Shown here in pieces: positions 1 to 9,300 of a DNA stretch of 28,827 nucleotides. Origin of the DNA: Histomonas meleagridis (Eukaryota; Parabasalia; Tritrichomonadida; Dientamoebidae); the NCBI GenBank assembly GCA_020186115.1, contig WSYJ01000022.1, forward strand, positions 1-28,827. Reading direction: 5' to 3'. Numbering within the stretch: position 1 is the stretch's first letter; the number at the start of each line of letters is the position of its first letter. The notes below the pieces were generated by a model. It did no database searches. It was given only the letters and a program-made list of their open reading frames with translations, and was not told the DNA's origin. The position numbers and the translations under genes are program-made.

Positions 1-268
1 AATTAACATCCAAATACTAAAATCCACATAGGATTAACATCAAAACACAACATTCGACATAGAATTTACAACTCATCCGTTATAGTTAGCAGCTCCCGTA
101 AACTCACGATTTTCACGTCATTTCACAAGATTTGAGAAACTCACATAACAATATTAAATTTCCTTTAGCTAATCGCAATATTACCTGGTAACTACCTGGT
201 ATATCAAGTTATCAGGTAGCATAGGATTAACAACAAAACACTAAAATCCACATAGAATTAACAACAAC
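1..268. repeat. Degenerate interspersed repeats, AT-rich
   Basis: Three related imperfect copies of a motif of the form ATTAACA(T/A)C-AAA-AC, followed by CCACATAG or CGACATAG and another ATTAACA, lie at about 1-38, 30-72 and 222-268. The stretch between (73-221) has no recognisable gene. Function unknown; probably the edge of a local satellite or an old element. Confidence 0.5.
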
Positions 269-462
269 TCAGCCGGATTCATGCCTCACACATTTTAAAT
301 ATAAATGTCATCATGAATTTAAATATATTTTATTACTTTCAATCAAAACCAACCGATTTATGAGAATTCAATCGATTTTAGCCGTTCATCCTTTAGTTTA
401 TGTAGCGCGAGTGGGAGCGAGTGCGTAGCACGAAGCTCACATAGCGCTGTGTGTGTGTGTGT

Positions 463-527
463 TATTTCATATGTGCATATCATATATTTCATATGTAACA
501 TCATATATTTTATATGTGCATATCATA
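463..527. repeat. 22-bp tandem repeat, left part, split by transposon
   Basis: About three copies of a 22-bp unit containing TTTCATATGTGCATATCATA, just after a short GT dinucleotide run (448-462). The same unit resumes on the far side of the pogo-like element (2182-2284), so this was one array before the insertion. Confidence 0.85.
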
Positions 528-551
528 CCATCAGTGGATAAACTCGAAACA
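528..551. repeat. Left terminal inverted repeat of pogo-like element
   Basis: Starts CCATCAGTGGATAAAC directly after the TA duplication and matches the reverse complement of 2158-2181 at 23 of 24 positions. Confidence 0.88.
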
Positions 552-608
552 GCGGTTATTTTTAATTTTACAAAAATAAAATTCAAAAATTCAATTTTAG
601 AGTGTTTT

Positions 609-2066
609 TTACTTTTTTGCTTTCCTTTCTTTAAACAAATTATGAACATCATCAGATGTTATTATTTTGCTCGCCAAAGAAAACCGTTTGGTTGTTTTCC
701 CGTCCGAGAAAAGTGGATTTTCCGTATCGTCAATGATTGTTGGGTTTTCCAAAACTTTTAATGGATTTCTTGGAAATAACCCAGTGCTCCGGGTGCTTTC
801 GAATGCTGCTTCAGTATTAATGTCAATGATAACAGTTTGCATTGAAGAAATCAATGCAAGTATTATTATTTCTCTTTTTTGATCAAGTGTAAATTTTTCC
901 GATTTATTTTTCTTTAAATATTTGGCTTTAAGCTTTCGAACAACCTTTTTATAATATGCACGTAATGATGCAGCAATTACAACATCAAACGGTTGAATGA
1001 TGTGTGTCAAATGGCTCGGAAAAGTGCATACTATAATATTATTTTTTCGGAAATTTTTTATCGCTTTTGGGTTCTCTCTTGATGTATGGGAATCCAAAAA
1101 CAACAATATTGGCTGACCGGGGTCCATACCATTCCTTTCTTTATACGAATGAATGCAATTGGTGAAATAAACCGAATATTCATATAATAAATCTTGTGTC
1201 ATTGAACCATTCGTATTTGCATAGATTGGAAAGTTTTTTTCATCAGATAAATTTTTTAACACTTGTGGAACATTTAATAGACCACCGATAATCAAAGATG
1301 GCATCGGGAAGTCATGATTCGTTGAAAACGTAATCACAGCAGAAAAATGATTATTGATTTGATTTTGAGTTTTGCAAACCGGTCTTTTCAAATTTTTAGG
1401 TGCTGCGACCATTGTAATGTCATTCCAGTTGATTCCCATTTCATCCATATTAAAAATTGCATTTTTGGGGAATAATAACGAAATATCTTGTGTAAATATG
1501 TTATCAAACCAAAATAAAATATTTGATGCACAAGATGCTTGTGCACGTGAAATATCCAATGAATCAGGCTTGACAAGCTTTAATTCGTGTTTTTTTAAAA
1601 ATTTGTACACCCAATCCACCTCGGGTTTGATTACTTCTATATTAACTTCGTTTTTGACTTTTTGTGATTTTATAAGATCAACAAATGCATTGGCAAACTT
1701 AATTTGTTCAACTCTGAATGAATATGCTTTGTTTTGTATTTCTTCAACATTTGGTGCTTTGTTTTTGTCATTTCTCTTGATAATCCATTGTTTTAATTCT
1801 TCTTGATATCGTGGGTTCAAATAAAGTGCTGTTCCCGGATGTTTTTTATGTTTATTTGAACCCAAATCCGCTATTGTATCTAAACCGAGTGCGTACGATA
1901 TTAAGACACCATAAAAATAATTTGTGGAAACGAAGAACTCTTTGGCAATTGGTCGTATGACACCTGGATTTTCCTCGGCTGCAGTTACCATTTGGTAGTA
2001 TTTTGACTTGTGTGACCTCACAGCAGCGGATAATTTTAATATTCTGCTATCTCTTGATGATAACAT
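609..2066 (-). CDS. pogo-like DDE_1 family transposase, about 485 aa
   Basis: Intact frame for the cut-and-paste transposase of the surrounding element. The open frame extends out to 2213, but that lies beyond the transposon end at 2181, so I place the start at the internal ATG at 2066 (MLSSRDSRIL). Residues about 90-165 resemble a CENP-B/Tigger helix-turn-helix (WVYKFLKKHEL). The catalytic core shows D208 in NMDEMG, D325 in LLFLDSHTS and D361 in HIIQPFDV, with 35 residues between the last two. The IQPFD motif is typical of DDE_1 endonucleases of the pogo/Tigger/jerky type. The C-terminus is basic (KERKAKK). No internal stop or shift is seen. The assignment to superfamily is firm; the exact clade is not resolved here. 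Confidence 0.87.
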   Translation of the reverse strand: MLSSRDSRILKLSAAVRSHKSKYYQMVTAAEENPGVIRPIAKEFFVSTNYFYGVLISYALGLDTIADLGSNKHKKHPGTALYLNPRYQEELKQWIIKRNDKNKAPNVEEIQNKAYSFRVEQIKFANAFVDLIKSQKVKNEVNIEVIKPEVDWVYKFLKKHELKLVKPDSLDISRAQASCASNILFWFDNIFTQDISLLFPKNAIFNMDEMGINWNDITMVAAPKNLKRPVCKTQNQINNHFSAVITFSTNHDFPMPSLIIGGLLNVPQVLKNLSDEKNFPIYANTNGSMTQDLLYEYSVYFTNCIHSYKERNGMDPGQPILLFLDSHTSRENPKAIKNFRKNNIIVCTFPSHLTHIIQPFDVVIAASLRAYYKKVVRKLKAKYLKKNKSEKFTLDQKREIIILALISSMQTVIIDINTEAAFESTRSTGLFPRNPLKVLENPTIIDDTENPLFSDGKTTKRFSLASKIITSDDVHNLFKERKAKK

Positions 2067-2157
2067 TAAAAAAAATGAAGTGAAAAACAGTTTTTCAAGG
2101 TTTATAATGAAATTTAAAAAATTAAAAAATGACCCCCCCTGTTTCGAATTTATCCAG

Positions 2158-2181
2158 TGTTTCGAGTTTATCCACTGACGG
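2158..2181. repeat. Right terminal inverted repeat of pogo-like element
   Basis: Reverse complement of the left terminal repeat with one mismatch, followed by TA at 2182-2183. An internal near-copy of its core, with TTCGAATTTATCCAGTG, abuts it on the inner side. Confidence 0.88.
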
Positions 2182-2284
2182 TATATTTCATGTGTGCACA
2201 TCATATATTTCATATGTGCATATCATATATTTTATATGTGCATATCATATATTTCATATGTGCATTTCATATATTTCATGTATA
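2182..2284. repeat. 22-bp tandem repeat, right part
   Basis: Four to five copies of the unit containing ATATTTCATATGTGCATATC, continuing the array interrupted by the pogo-like element. The rest of 2285-2816 holds no gene I can support. Confidence 0.85.
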
Positions 2285-2816
2285 AAAATGTTATTTCATT
2301 GTTAGTATGTTGCTAACGTGTATATCATGCTTATTATGAATAAAGTCACATTTTAAAACAAAATAAAAATGATTCAAGAATAAAACGATAGGCATCGTTG
2401 ATTGAAAAATGAATTTATTCAATTTATTTTGTTATAACATTAGGAAATTTCAGAAAAATTCAAAATTCATAGTTATCGTTTATCGAAAATTGAATTAATT
2501 GAAAAATTGAGAGGTTTCCTCTGAATTGGGGAAGCCACGCTCGGCATCCCCTCCTATTGTACTATATTGGCATTTTTGGAGCCTTCCATTAATGTCGTAA
2601 CTCGGTTTTCTATGTCAACGGCAGTTTGAATGAGCCAATCATATCAAATTGCATGCTTTTCTTCCAGCTTTCATTTTTAAAAATGATTTATTCAACAAAA
2701 GTGCCACAACAGTATTCCACCATATTTCGTTAGAAATATGAAATATTAAGTGGGGGCACCCCACTTCTTGGGGAAATATTGTGTGTATGCGTGTACCCCT
2801 GTTTATCATAAAATTG

Positions 2817-2874
2817 CTCTTAGCATTGAAGAGAAAGAAACACTCTAACTTTTTTCTTAGCATTGAAGAGAAGG
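2817..2874. promoter_or_regulatory. 17-bp direct repeat upstream of the peptidase gene
   Basis: The sequence CTTAGCATTGAAGAGAA occurs twice about 38 nt apart, 90-145 bp upstream of the signal peptide peptidase start. It may be a regulatory element or only a small tandem duplication; there is no direct evidence of function. Confidence 0.4.
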
Positions 2875-2961
2875 TCAACCCTATATGAAGGTATGAATCA
2901 ATAATTATTCTGTGTTTTTTGACCGTTTTACTGTCAGAAACATTACCAGATAGAATATTTC

Positions 2962-3888
2962 ATGTCACATTTCGAAAATATGGATTCACTTGTTCTGAGT
3001 GGAACAGCAGTTTTGGCTGTTGGACTTGGATCATATTTTGCTGGAGTAGAAAGTGATGAAGCGCCAAAGGATGTATTAACAGAAAATCGTATCAAGTCTT
3101 ATCCTTTTATGGCAGCTTTAACTCTTGTTACAGTCAATCTTCTTTTTGAATATTTTAGTCCATCAACTGTTAATTATATGTTCAGCTTTTATTTTGGAAT
3201 TGCTGGAACAAATAGTATATGGTTTTTATTACGTACATTTATTCATGTCAAATCACCGAAGCTTTTCACATACCCTGCATCCAAAACTGTTATAACTGAA
3301 TTTGTTTTGCCTCCACAACCTGTGCCCTTTTATTTATTTGATGTTATCCTTTATTTAATCGGAATATCTATCAATATTTGGTATTACAAAACACGAAGCT
3401 GCGTTGCTAATGACATCATTGCTTTTTGCATTGCATTTTTTGCCATTTTAAGCATTCGCATTGAAAAATTTACCGCAGCTGCACCATTTCTTTGGTCTCT
3501 CCTCATATATGATACATTTTTTGTATATTCCACAGACGTTATGTCCTCAGTTGCAACCAATCTTCAGGGTCCCGTAAAATTACAATTTGATCTCCCAAGT
3601 GGAACATCAATTCTTGGACTGGGAGACCTCGTAATCCCTGGGATATTCATTTCTGTTTGCTCAAGGTTTGATGCGTTTATTAAAAAAGTAGTCGGGAAGA
3701 AATCGCCATATTGGATTGTAGCAATGGTTGGATATGCTGCTGCAATGGTCCTTACCGACTTTGTGTGCAATATAACAGGATCAGGTCAGCCAGCATTGCT
3801 GTTCATAACACCAGCTCTAACATTGCCAATTGTAACATTAGCATTCGTCAGAAAAGAACAATATGCATTTTTAAGTTTCTCTGGATGA
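2962..3888 (+). CDS. Signal peptide peptidase-like intramembrane aspartyl protease
   Basis: The likely host gene of the window: 308 aa, polytopic, in the GxGD (presenilin/SPP) family that cuts transmembrane segments, usually signal peptides in the ER membrane. Diagnostic motifs are in order and spacing: YDTFFVYS with D184, LGLGD with D222, and QPAL at 276-279 near the C-terminus. Hydrophobic segments fill most of the chain (for example residues 9-27, 48-63, 120-142, 148-164, 170-190, 213-234, 250-270, 277-296). The length is a little below that of typical animal SPP. There are no introns. Translation could begin at 2962 or at the second ATG, 2980 (MDSLVLSG), see the initiator entry. The stop is TGA, followed within 10 nt by TAAA, a trichomonad-type 3' signal. 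Confidence 0.9.
   Translation: MSHFENMDSLVLSGTAVLAVGLGSYFAGVESDEAPKDVLTENRIKSYPFMAALTLVTVNLLFEYFSPSTVNYMFSFYFGIAGTNSIWFLLRTFIHVKSPKLFTYPASKTVITEFVLPPQPVPFYLFDVILYLIGISINIWYYKTRSCVANDIIAFCIAFFAILSIRIEKFTAAAPFLWSLLIYDTFFVYSTDVMSSVATNLQGPVKLQFDLPSGTSILGLGDLVIPGIFISVCSRFDAFIKKVVGKKSPYWIVAMVGYAAAMVLTDFVCNITGSGQPALLFITPALTLPIVTLAFVRKEQYAFLSFSG
2965..2969 (+). promoter_or_regulatory. Candidate initiator (Inr) TCACA
   Basis: TCACA fits the trichomonad initiator TCA(+1)Y(T/A). Trichomonad leaders are usually only some 5-20 nt. If A2967 is +1, the first ATG (2962) lies upstream of transcription and the second ATG at 2980 gives a 13-nt leader, so the protein would start at residue 7. The motif is short and could be chance. 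Confidence 0.35.
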
Positions 3889-4388
3889 GGGCATAAATGT
3901 CACAATTACTAAATAATTGCACGCATAAATTAAAAATTTTAATGGATATACAAGCAGGAAAAACTTAGTAGAGGGTGACAGTTGGATTTGAATGGAAAAC
4001 CATTAAAGGGGCTCATTTGAATAAACTACTCAATTAAATTTTTGTCACTTTTTATCTGCTCTCAATAAAAAATAATAAAAATCAACCAAAAAACATTTTT
4101 AATGTAAATAACGAACTGGAATCGAAATTTTTATCGAAAAATCCATTGTTGATCTTTTTAAAATGGTCGTAGGCACCAACAAATGACTCAAATCCTACAT
4201 GTAGCCATAGGGTTATTAATAATAATAATAATTTCAAAATCACATCATTACTTGAAATTGTAATAATCAAAATTAAAAGAATTTAAACATCTTTCCCTAT
4301 ATTAACTAATATATTTGATAGAAATTCAAACGCAAATATTACATAAACTATCGAATAAAAAATGAAAAAATTCTAAATATTATAATAT
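3889..4388. other. Intergenic, no gene seen
   Basis: AT-rich sequence after the peptidase gene. It contains a TAAA just downstream of the stop and a short AAT repeat near 4217-4233. No coding frame with recognisable similarity is visible. Confidence 0.6.
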
Positions 4389-5626
4389 TACTTTTACAAC
4401 AACGATAATCATCAGTGTATGCTATTACTAATTCTCTATCATTAGTATCTGTTGATAATTGTATTAATTTTATTAATACATCTTCATCAGCAATTATATA
4501 TTTTTTTACTATTAATATATTATTTTCAATAATATCTAAACATAACGCTAATGCTTGTATTATATTTCCAAAACTTATCACAAGCAAAAAAGCCGCCAAT
4601 TGTTGTTTTAAACAAATACTATTTGGGTTCAAAAAGAGAACATTATTGTTATCACACATAACATTCTTATCTGGATGCTGGAGATCTGATAATGAAATTT
4701 TAAGTGATTATGGAAGTTATGTAGCAGCTGCTATATATCATGGTGTATTCATTAATCATATTCATTCAGAGGCAGATCAATTCTATTAAAGTTACATATA
4801 TTATATGTTACGTTCAAATCGTTATTCACCTTATGAAATTGCCAGAAATATTTCAATGATTTTACGAAATTCAAATGTGATTGATATAAATGAAATATTC
4901 AATCATAATTATTTATTATAAATTTTCTTCTTATTACGAAGATTAACGCAAATTCGTCAGTGTTTAAATCAATTTAATACGATTAATTCAGAAAATACCC
5001 AAACGAATGCTATTAATGAAATTCCAAATGTTTGGAATTAATTAATTCAGATTATACTAACGAATATCGCGCAATTGCAGAAAATTCATTAAATGAGGAT
5101 TTTCACAAATTAAATAATGAACAATTATTAGCATTTACGGAAATTAAAGTAGCAATTATTAAATATTATGATGGCAATGATTCAAGATTATTTATTAATG
5201 GCAAAACAGGAAAAAGTTTTTATATCAATTTAATATAAAAATTCTGAATTGCCGATCTATATAGTTTAATTACAACTGCTTCAACAGGTATTGCAGCTCC
5301 TTTAATTAATGAAAAAACCTTTCATGATGCATTTTCAATTTGGATGTCACCCAATGGTCCAATATCAACTTTAAATATTACTAATCATCATGGACTTGCG
5401 TTTTCAAAGGGTTGATGTAATTATTGTTGATGTAATCACTATGTTAGATAAATCTGTGATTAATGCTGCATCAAAAAGATTAATTGTATAGTGTGATTAC
5501 ACGGGAAATCACATTCAAATACCTTTTGCAGGTAATACTGTTATTTTCCATGTGATCCTTCCCAAGTTCCTGCTGTAACAAATGCACATGATGATATGGC
5601 TGAATGTGCAGAACAATTTATGCGTA
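4389..5626 (+). pseudogene. Decayed PIF1-like helicase
   Basis: Broken plus-strand frames together resemble a PIF1/Helitron-type SF1 helicase. LNNEQLLAF precedes a degenerate Walker A (FINGKTGKSFY, about 5100-5230). TTASTGIAAPLI with KTFHDAF follows at about 5270-5335, then a Walker B remnant VIIVDVITMLDKS near 5420, and a late motif split between two frames (PFAGNTVIF, then DPSQVPA) at 5520-5575. Several stops and shifts separate these. The upstream part (4389-5030) has weaker helicase N-terminal resemblance. The 3' end is cut at about 5626-5631, where a minus-strand Polinton gene begins. PIF1-like helicase copies are abundant in trichomonad genomes, both as genes and in elements; which source this had cannot be told. 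Confidence 0.62.
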
Positions 5627-5630
5627 TGAT

Positions 5631-6032
5631 CAAATATATTATCACCATTAACATCTTTTTTTTTTTTACTGACCAATAATATTTTTCATCTTTACCATCA
5701 ATATGTTTGTTAACATATTCCAAAGCACCTCCATATGTTTGTGCATCTCTAACTTTTCTAACATCTTTCTTTAAATCAAGAATAAAATGTGCTAAAGCTT
5801 TTATATTCTCATCAATTAATGTTCTATCAAAACCAGTATATTGATAATGACATAAATCATTATTAAAAACATATAGATTATTTCCAGATGTAACATATTT
5901 TTTTATTATAGTTTTATTGGATTGATTATTTCTCCATTGTCTTAATTTTTCAATAGCGGCACTCATATCGACCCCAAGCACATTGAGATATATAGCTATT
6001 TCATTATCTATACCCTTTTCTTTATATGCCAT
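5631..6032 (-). pseudogene. Polinton gene X, 5' part only (left copy)
   Basis: Begins at an ATG (MAYKEKGIDN) 31 nt downstream of the ATPase stop on the same strand. It encodes about 135 residues of the gene X family before being cut by the helicase relic. It shares HYQYTG, DRTLIDEN, KALAHFILD, DVRKVRDAQTYG and the VKKKD region with the copy at 26204-27300. A one-base change in the A-run near 5655 (T-run on the plus strand) shifts the frame just before the DVN-DG motif. The first about 45 residues differ from the right copy. Function is not recognised; its position after the ATPase suggests a virion or morphogenesis role, which is inference. Confidence 0.6.
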
Positions 6033-6063
6033 TAAAAAAAAATGAATTTTAATTTATCATTTT

Positions 6064-6866
6064 TTATTCAATTTTTATTTTTTGATTATTCACGTCGACG
6101 ATCATTTTTTGATGTCCTGACAGTTTTTGATAAACTGAATAAATTTGATCTTTAGTATAAGGCAATGGTATTTGAGCTAACATATAACTTAATTGTTGTT
6201 TAGAGAAATTAGGAAATATAAATATAGTACTTACATTAGCTTTAACTTCAGCAGGTAAAGATTTCCAAAATTGTACAGCGAAAAAATAAAGAACATTTAA
6301 TATGAGCTAATTTAGTAAATAATTGATTAAAATAATTAGTAGGGTTATATAAATAAAGGACTATTAGCACAATCTTCAAAAAATATTATAGTATGTAAAG
6401 TTAAATTATTAAAATTATTAAATGATAATTTTTCAAATAATTCAGATATTTGATTATCTACTATTTTATTTTCCCAATGATTATTTTTAATTTCATTATA
6501 AAATTGTATCCATTTTAATATATCTTTAACGATATCTTCTGCTTGATTTTCAGCTACATATAATATTGGAATCTTTATTAAAGGTTTTAATGATTCAAAT
6601 GTAGGATCATTTTCTAATCCATTTTTATTAATATAAATTAATAAATGAGTTCTAGGACTAATATTACTAATTTTAATAATTTCTCTAATTATACATTGAG
6701 TTTTCCCACTTCTTTGTCTACCTACTGCTATATTTAAAGAATTATAAGGTACATTCACTTCTGGATGAATTTCACTTATTAATTCTTCATTTAATTTAGG
6801 TTTATTTTTATATAAACAATAATCAATCATATTATCTAATGCATCAATATTAATATCGTTTTCCAT
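6064..6866 (-). pseudogene. Polinton/Maverick packaging ATPase (A32/FtsK-HerA type), frameshifted
   Basis: About 266 aa when read across frames, the usual size for Polinton ATPases. The first 173 codons (6345-6866) hold Walker A GRQRSGKT (residues 49-56) and a Walker B-like IIFFED (160-165). After a shift near 6345-6360 the C-terminal half continues in other frames, with LAHIKCS, then FIFPNFSKQQLSYMLAQIP and a final VYQKLSGHQKMIV before TAA at 6064. The C-terminal KLAH and HQKM elements and the two nucleotide-binding motifs fit the family that packages DNA in Polintons and related viruses. One shift separates Walker B from the C-terminal half and at least one more lies near 6260. Decay or assembly error are both possible. 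Confidence 0.72.
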
Positions 6867-6906
6867 AAATTAAAAATAATTTTATAAAATCAATTCATTA
6901 TTATTA

Positions 6907-7275
6907 ATGGAATCTCTTTATACATGCTTCGCTCAAGAGTTTAAAGATTGTGATTTTACTGCTATAAATATTAAACCTTCATTTTCTATCGTTAAAAATA
7001 AAAATGTAATAACATTAACTGTAACTGTATATAATAAATATCATAATTTATTAAGAAAACAAATTTATAAATTTATAGATGAAAAATATCATCCTACTAT
7101 AAAGAATCCTTTACAATATATAACACCTGAACAATTAGATCAAGCTTATCAAATATCTAAAATGGAATTATTGAATCAAATATTTAATGATGATTTTAAT
7201 AAATATAATGCTTATGTAAATAAATTAAATGTTTTACAAAATTATGGTCCAATTTTCGAGAAGAAGTTGTTCTAA
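6907..7275 (+). CDS. Small unrecognised protein divergent from the Polinton ATPase, 3' end replaced
   Basis: 122 aa, ATG start 40 bp from the divergently transcribed ATPase, so the two probably share a promoter region. The protein is lysine/asparagine-rich, without membrane segments, and starts MESLYTCFAQEF. I do not recognise a family. The last few codons after about 7250 seem to come from different sequence (the flank shows a new open stretch, REEVVLKFYEQLIASL, in another frame), so the natural C-terminus is probably lost. Its place beside the ATPase marks it as a likely Polinton gene. Confidence 0.5.
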   Translation: MESLYTCFAQEFKDCDFTAINIKPSFSIVKNKNVITLTVTVYNKYHNLLRKQIYKFIDEKYHPTIKNPLQYITPEQLDQAYQISKMELLNQIFNDDFNKYNAYVNKLNVLQNYGPIFEKKLF

Positions 7276-7348
7276 AATTTTATGAGCAACTAATCGCAAG
7301 TCTTGATCAATAAAAAAAAACAAGATTTCCTATTGTTCACTTTTAGCA

Positions 7349-7567
7349 ATGGAACAAGAGTTTGAAGTAGCTGCAATCTTAGGACACGAAATAGGTCATG
7401 GCTTGAATTTTACAGTTCAATGGAAAGACGGTACAATAACAAAAAAAACATTTCAATATCTGATTCCTAATGCAACTGATCTAATAGACATATACGTCGA
7501 TAATCTTCTAGATTCCAACTTTAAAGAAGCTTACAAAGTAATAAGTTTCCTGGATAAACATACCTAA
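7349..7567 (+). CDS. Small chromodomain-like protein
   Basis: 72 aa. The pattern EFEVAAIL, then NFTVQWKDG, a threonine-led strand (KKTFQYL) and a final amphipathic helix (ATDLIDIYVDNL) fits the chromodomain plan of three strands and a C-terminal helix. Polinton and some Ty3-type integrases end in chromodomains, so this could be the severed tail of such an integrase next to the Polinton fragment, or a free small protein. It contains HEIGH, which looks like a zinc metallopeptidase HExxH, but the chromodomain reading explains more of the sequence. A related domain lies at 12284-12578. Confidence 0.5.
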   Translation: MEQEFEVAAILGHEIGHGLNFTVQWKDGTITKKTFQYLIPNATDLIDIYVDNLLDSNFKEAYKVISFLDKHT

Positions 7568-7589
7568 TTAAATTTTTATTTTTTTTAAA

Positions 7590-8040
7590 TCAAAAAATTA
7601 TGCGTTGATTGGAACGAACAGAAGGAAAACATAAATTAAAACCGTCTATGTAAACTACTTTCCTATTCAAATTTTTAATGGAACGAAATGACATCCCTCC
7701 ATCGTAAAATATAAACCATTTAAACACAGTAAAATAACAATATATTACAAAATTGCGTTGCACATCAATGCTTCGTAACGACATCTTGGAACCTGCACTT
7801 TATGTATCCAGCCGTATTTCTCATATACCTGCTGAACAATAGAACGAGTGCAATTCCGACAGTCGTTCATTGCATTGATGGTATCGAACATTTTCGTCAT
7901 CTAAATAATTACACTAGAATTTCACAGGACAATAATAAGAGGCTCGATTTGTTCTATACTGGTGGATGCCTTGGGCCCAGGCTTAGTATCATGAAAAATC
8001 CCATTATATCTTGACGCCTGATAAAAGATCTTCGTTGTAA
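7590..8040 (-). other. Possible decayed coding sequence, family not recognised
   Basis: The minus strand has a 64-codon open frame (7590-7784) and adjoining stretches in another frame upstream, with a cysteine-containing run (NDCRNCTRSIVQQVYEKYGW) at about 7800-7870. The composition looks more protein-like than the AT-rich flanks, but I cannot name a family. It may be another dead element. Confidence 0.25.
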
Positions 8041-8060
8041 TTTGGTGTGTATGACGATCG

Positions 8061-8716
8061 TCAGGTGAACCTTTTTTATGTCATTCAATAATTGTGATGA
8101 AATTTATGTGAAAATTCTGTTGTAAATTGTATCGTCGTTGACATTAAAATTTCAATGAGAAAATAATGTCATAATCTTATATTCAAATATTCATATTTTA
8201 GCTAATCATATATAAATACACTTTTAATATGTAAATACACTGATTAAAAAATAATTATTTGTTCATTCATCAACATCTGTGGTAATCGATTTCAACACAT
8301 CATATACCTTCTATTTTTCTCTGATATTTTCATAATTATCAACTGTTTTCTGATACTTCTATCGTATTAATATAGATTCTTAATTAGCATTCATCCGATA
8401 TTGTGTTGTTTTGAGCTCATATTTATATATAAAAAAATTTAGAGATAATTTTGAAACAATATCGTTTTTTGTTTTTTATATTGCCCTTACCCATTATTGT
8501 TGATATGATATGATAATCATTATCAGCCCTTTTGTTTTTCACATTTATTATTTATTAATTATTTATTAATTTTTTTTTGCCATTTGTTTATTTATTATTG
8601 TTATTTTAGTTTTTTTGCATGAACTGTTCGTAAAAATCAGCAGCAATTTATATACAAATTTTGTCAAACTGAAAATTTTTGAATTCTGTCACTTCTAAAA
8701 TAACGATTCACATACT
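8061..8716. other. AT-rich sequence, nothing recognised
   Basis: Very AT-rich with runs of T and simple TTATTATT-like stretches. No open frame or RNA gene that I can support. Confidence 0.55.
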
Positions 8717-9300
8717 TTGATGAAAAATCCAAATCAACAAATCGATGTTGCAATCATGAAATTGCACCTTGAGGGTAAAATCCTACCACTATATACAAAG
8801 GACTTTAGGGGTAAAACACAGAATCTCAGATGTTATTCATGGAAGAACCATATAAAAGAATCACAATATAGGGCGAAATCCCAAGATCTCTCAAGAAATA
8901 TTGAATTTAATTTCGAGAGACCTCCAATGAAAATTCATAAACTTTTAGTCGAGCAAAAGGTACTTCGCTTCCAATTTGCCAAATATGCAAAAAAAGAATC
9001 TGTCGTTATGTTGTGGGGAGTAATCGGACCTGACTACAATAGTGACATCATTCTTTGCTCTAACGGGATTGATGGAAATGAATACATTTCGATCATAAGG
9101 AATTCGAAAATAATATAGACATGTGACATGAAATATGGAAGATACAAATGATTCTTTATGCAGGACGGCGCTCCATTTCAAGTAACTTATTTTATTCTGA
9201 ATGCAAGTTGATTTCAAAGTGGCCAAACTTACCAGACCCACCCAATCGAAATTTTTGGGCAATAATTAAAAAGATGTTAAAAAAACACAAATAGGTTCGC
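8717..9300 (+). pseudogene. Decayed Tc1-like transposase
   Basis: Fragments in order across frames. A helix-turn-helix-like stretch KSYHYIQRTLGVKHRISDVI lies at 8778-8840 in an alternate frame. The core piece VVMLWGVIGPDYN with GIDGNEYISIIRN follows at 9005-9105, then MQDGAPFQ with the second catalytic Asp (about 9160-9185), and WPNLPDPPNRNFWAIIKKM near 9220-9280, which matches the Tc1 block around the last acidic residue. In that block the acidic residue and part of the SPDLNPIE consensus have changed. Multiple shifts and stops make it inactive. I could not identify terminal repeats or a TA duplication. Confidence 0.68.

Larger units (their letters stand above)
528..2181 (-). mobile_element. 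pogo/CENP-B-type DNA transposon, complete ends, TA target duplication
   Basis: The element is about 1.65 kb. Terminal inverted repeats of 24 bp (528-551 and 2158-2181) differ at one position and share CAGTGGATAAACTCGAAACA. A TA dinucleotide flanks both sides (526-527, 2182-2183), as expected of the Tc1/mariner/pogo superfamily. The right end carries a second, slightly diverged copy of the TIR core immediately inside the first (about 2141-2158), which could be a second transposase-binding site; I see no such copy at the left end. It carries one open transposase gene, so this copy may be young and possibly autonomous. Confidence 0.85.

Noticed and set aside
453-882. Plus-strand open frames opposite the pogo-like transposase
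   Set aside because: Antisense shadows of the intact transposase gene; composition is hydrophobic and unstructured.
2530-2556. Small structured RNA around GGGGA and TCCCC
   Set aside because: Only a 5-bp stem; no match to tRNA or other RNA patterns that I can see.
4348-4659. Minus-strand 103-codon frame
   Set aside because: Antisense to the 5' part of the helicase relic; no recognisable domain.
7376-7393. HEIGH as a zinc metallopeptidase active site
   Set aside because: No third zinc ligand or other peptidase features in 72 residues; strand pattern and the VQW motif fit a chromodomain better.
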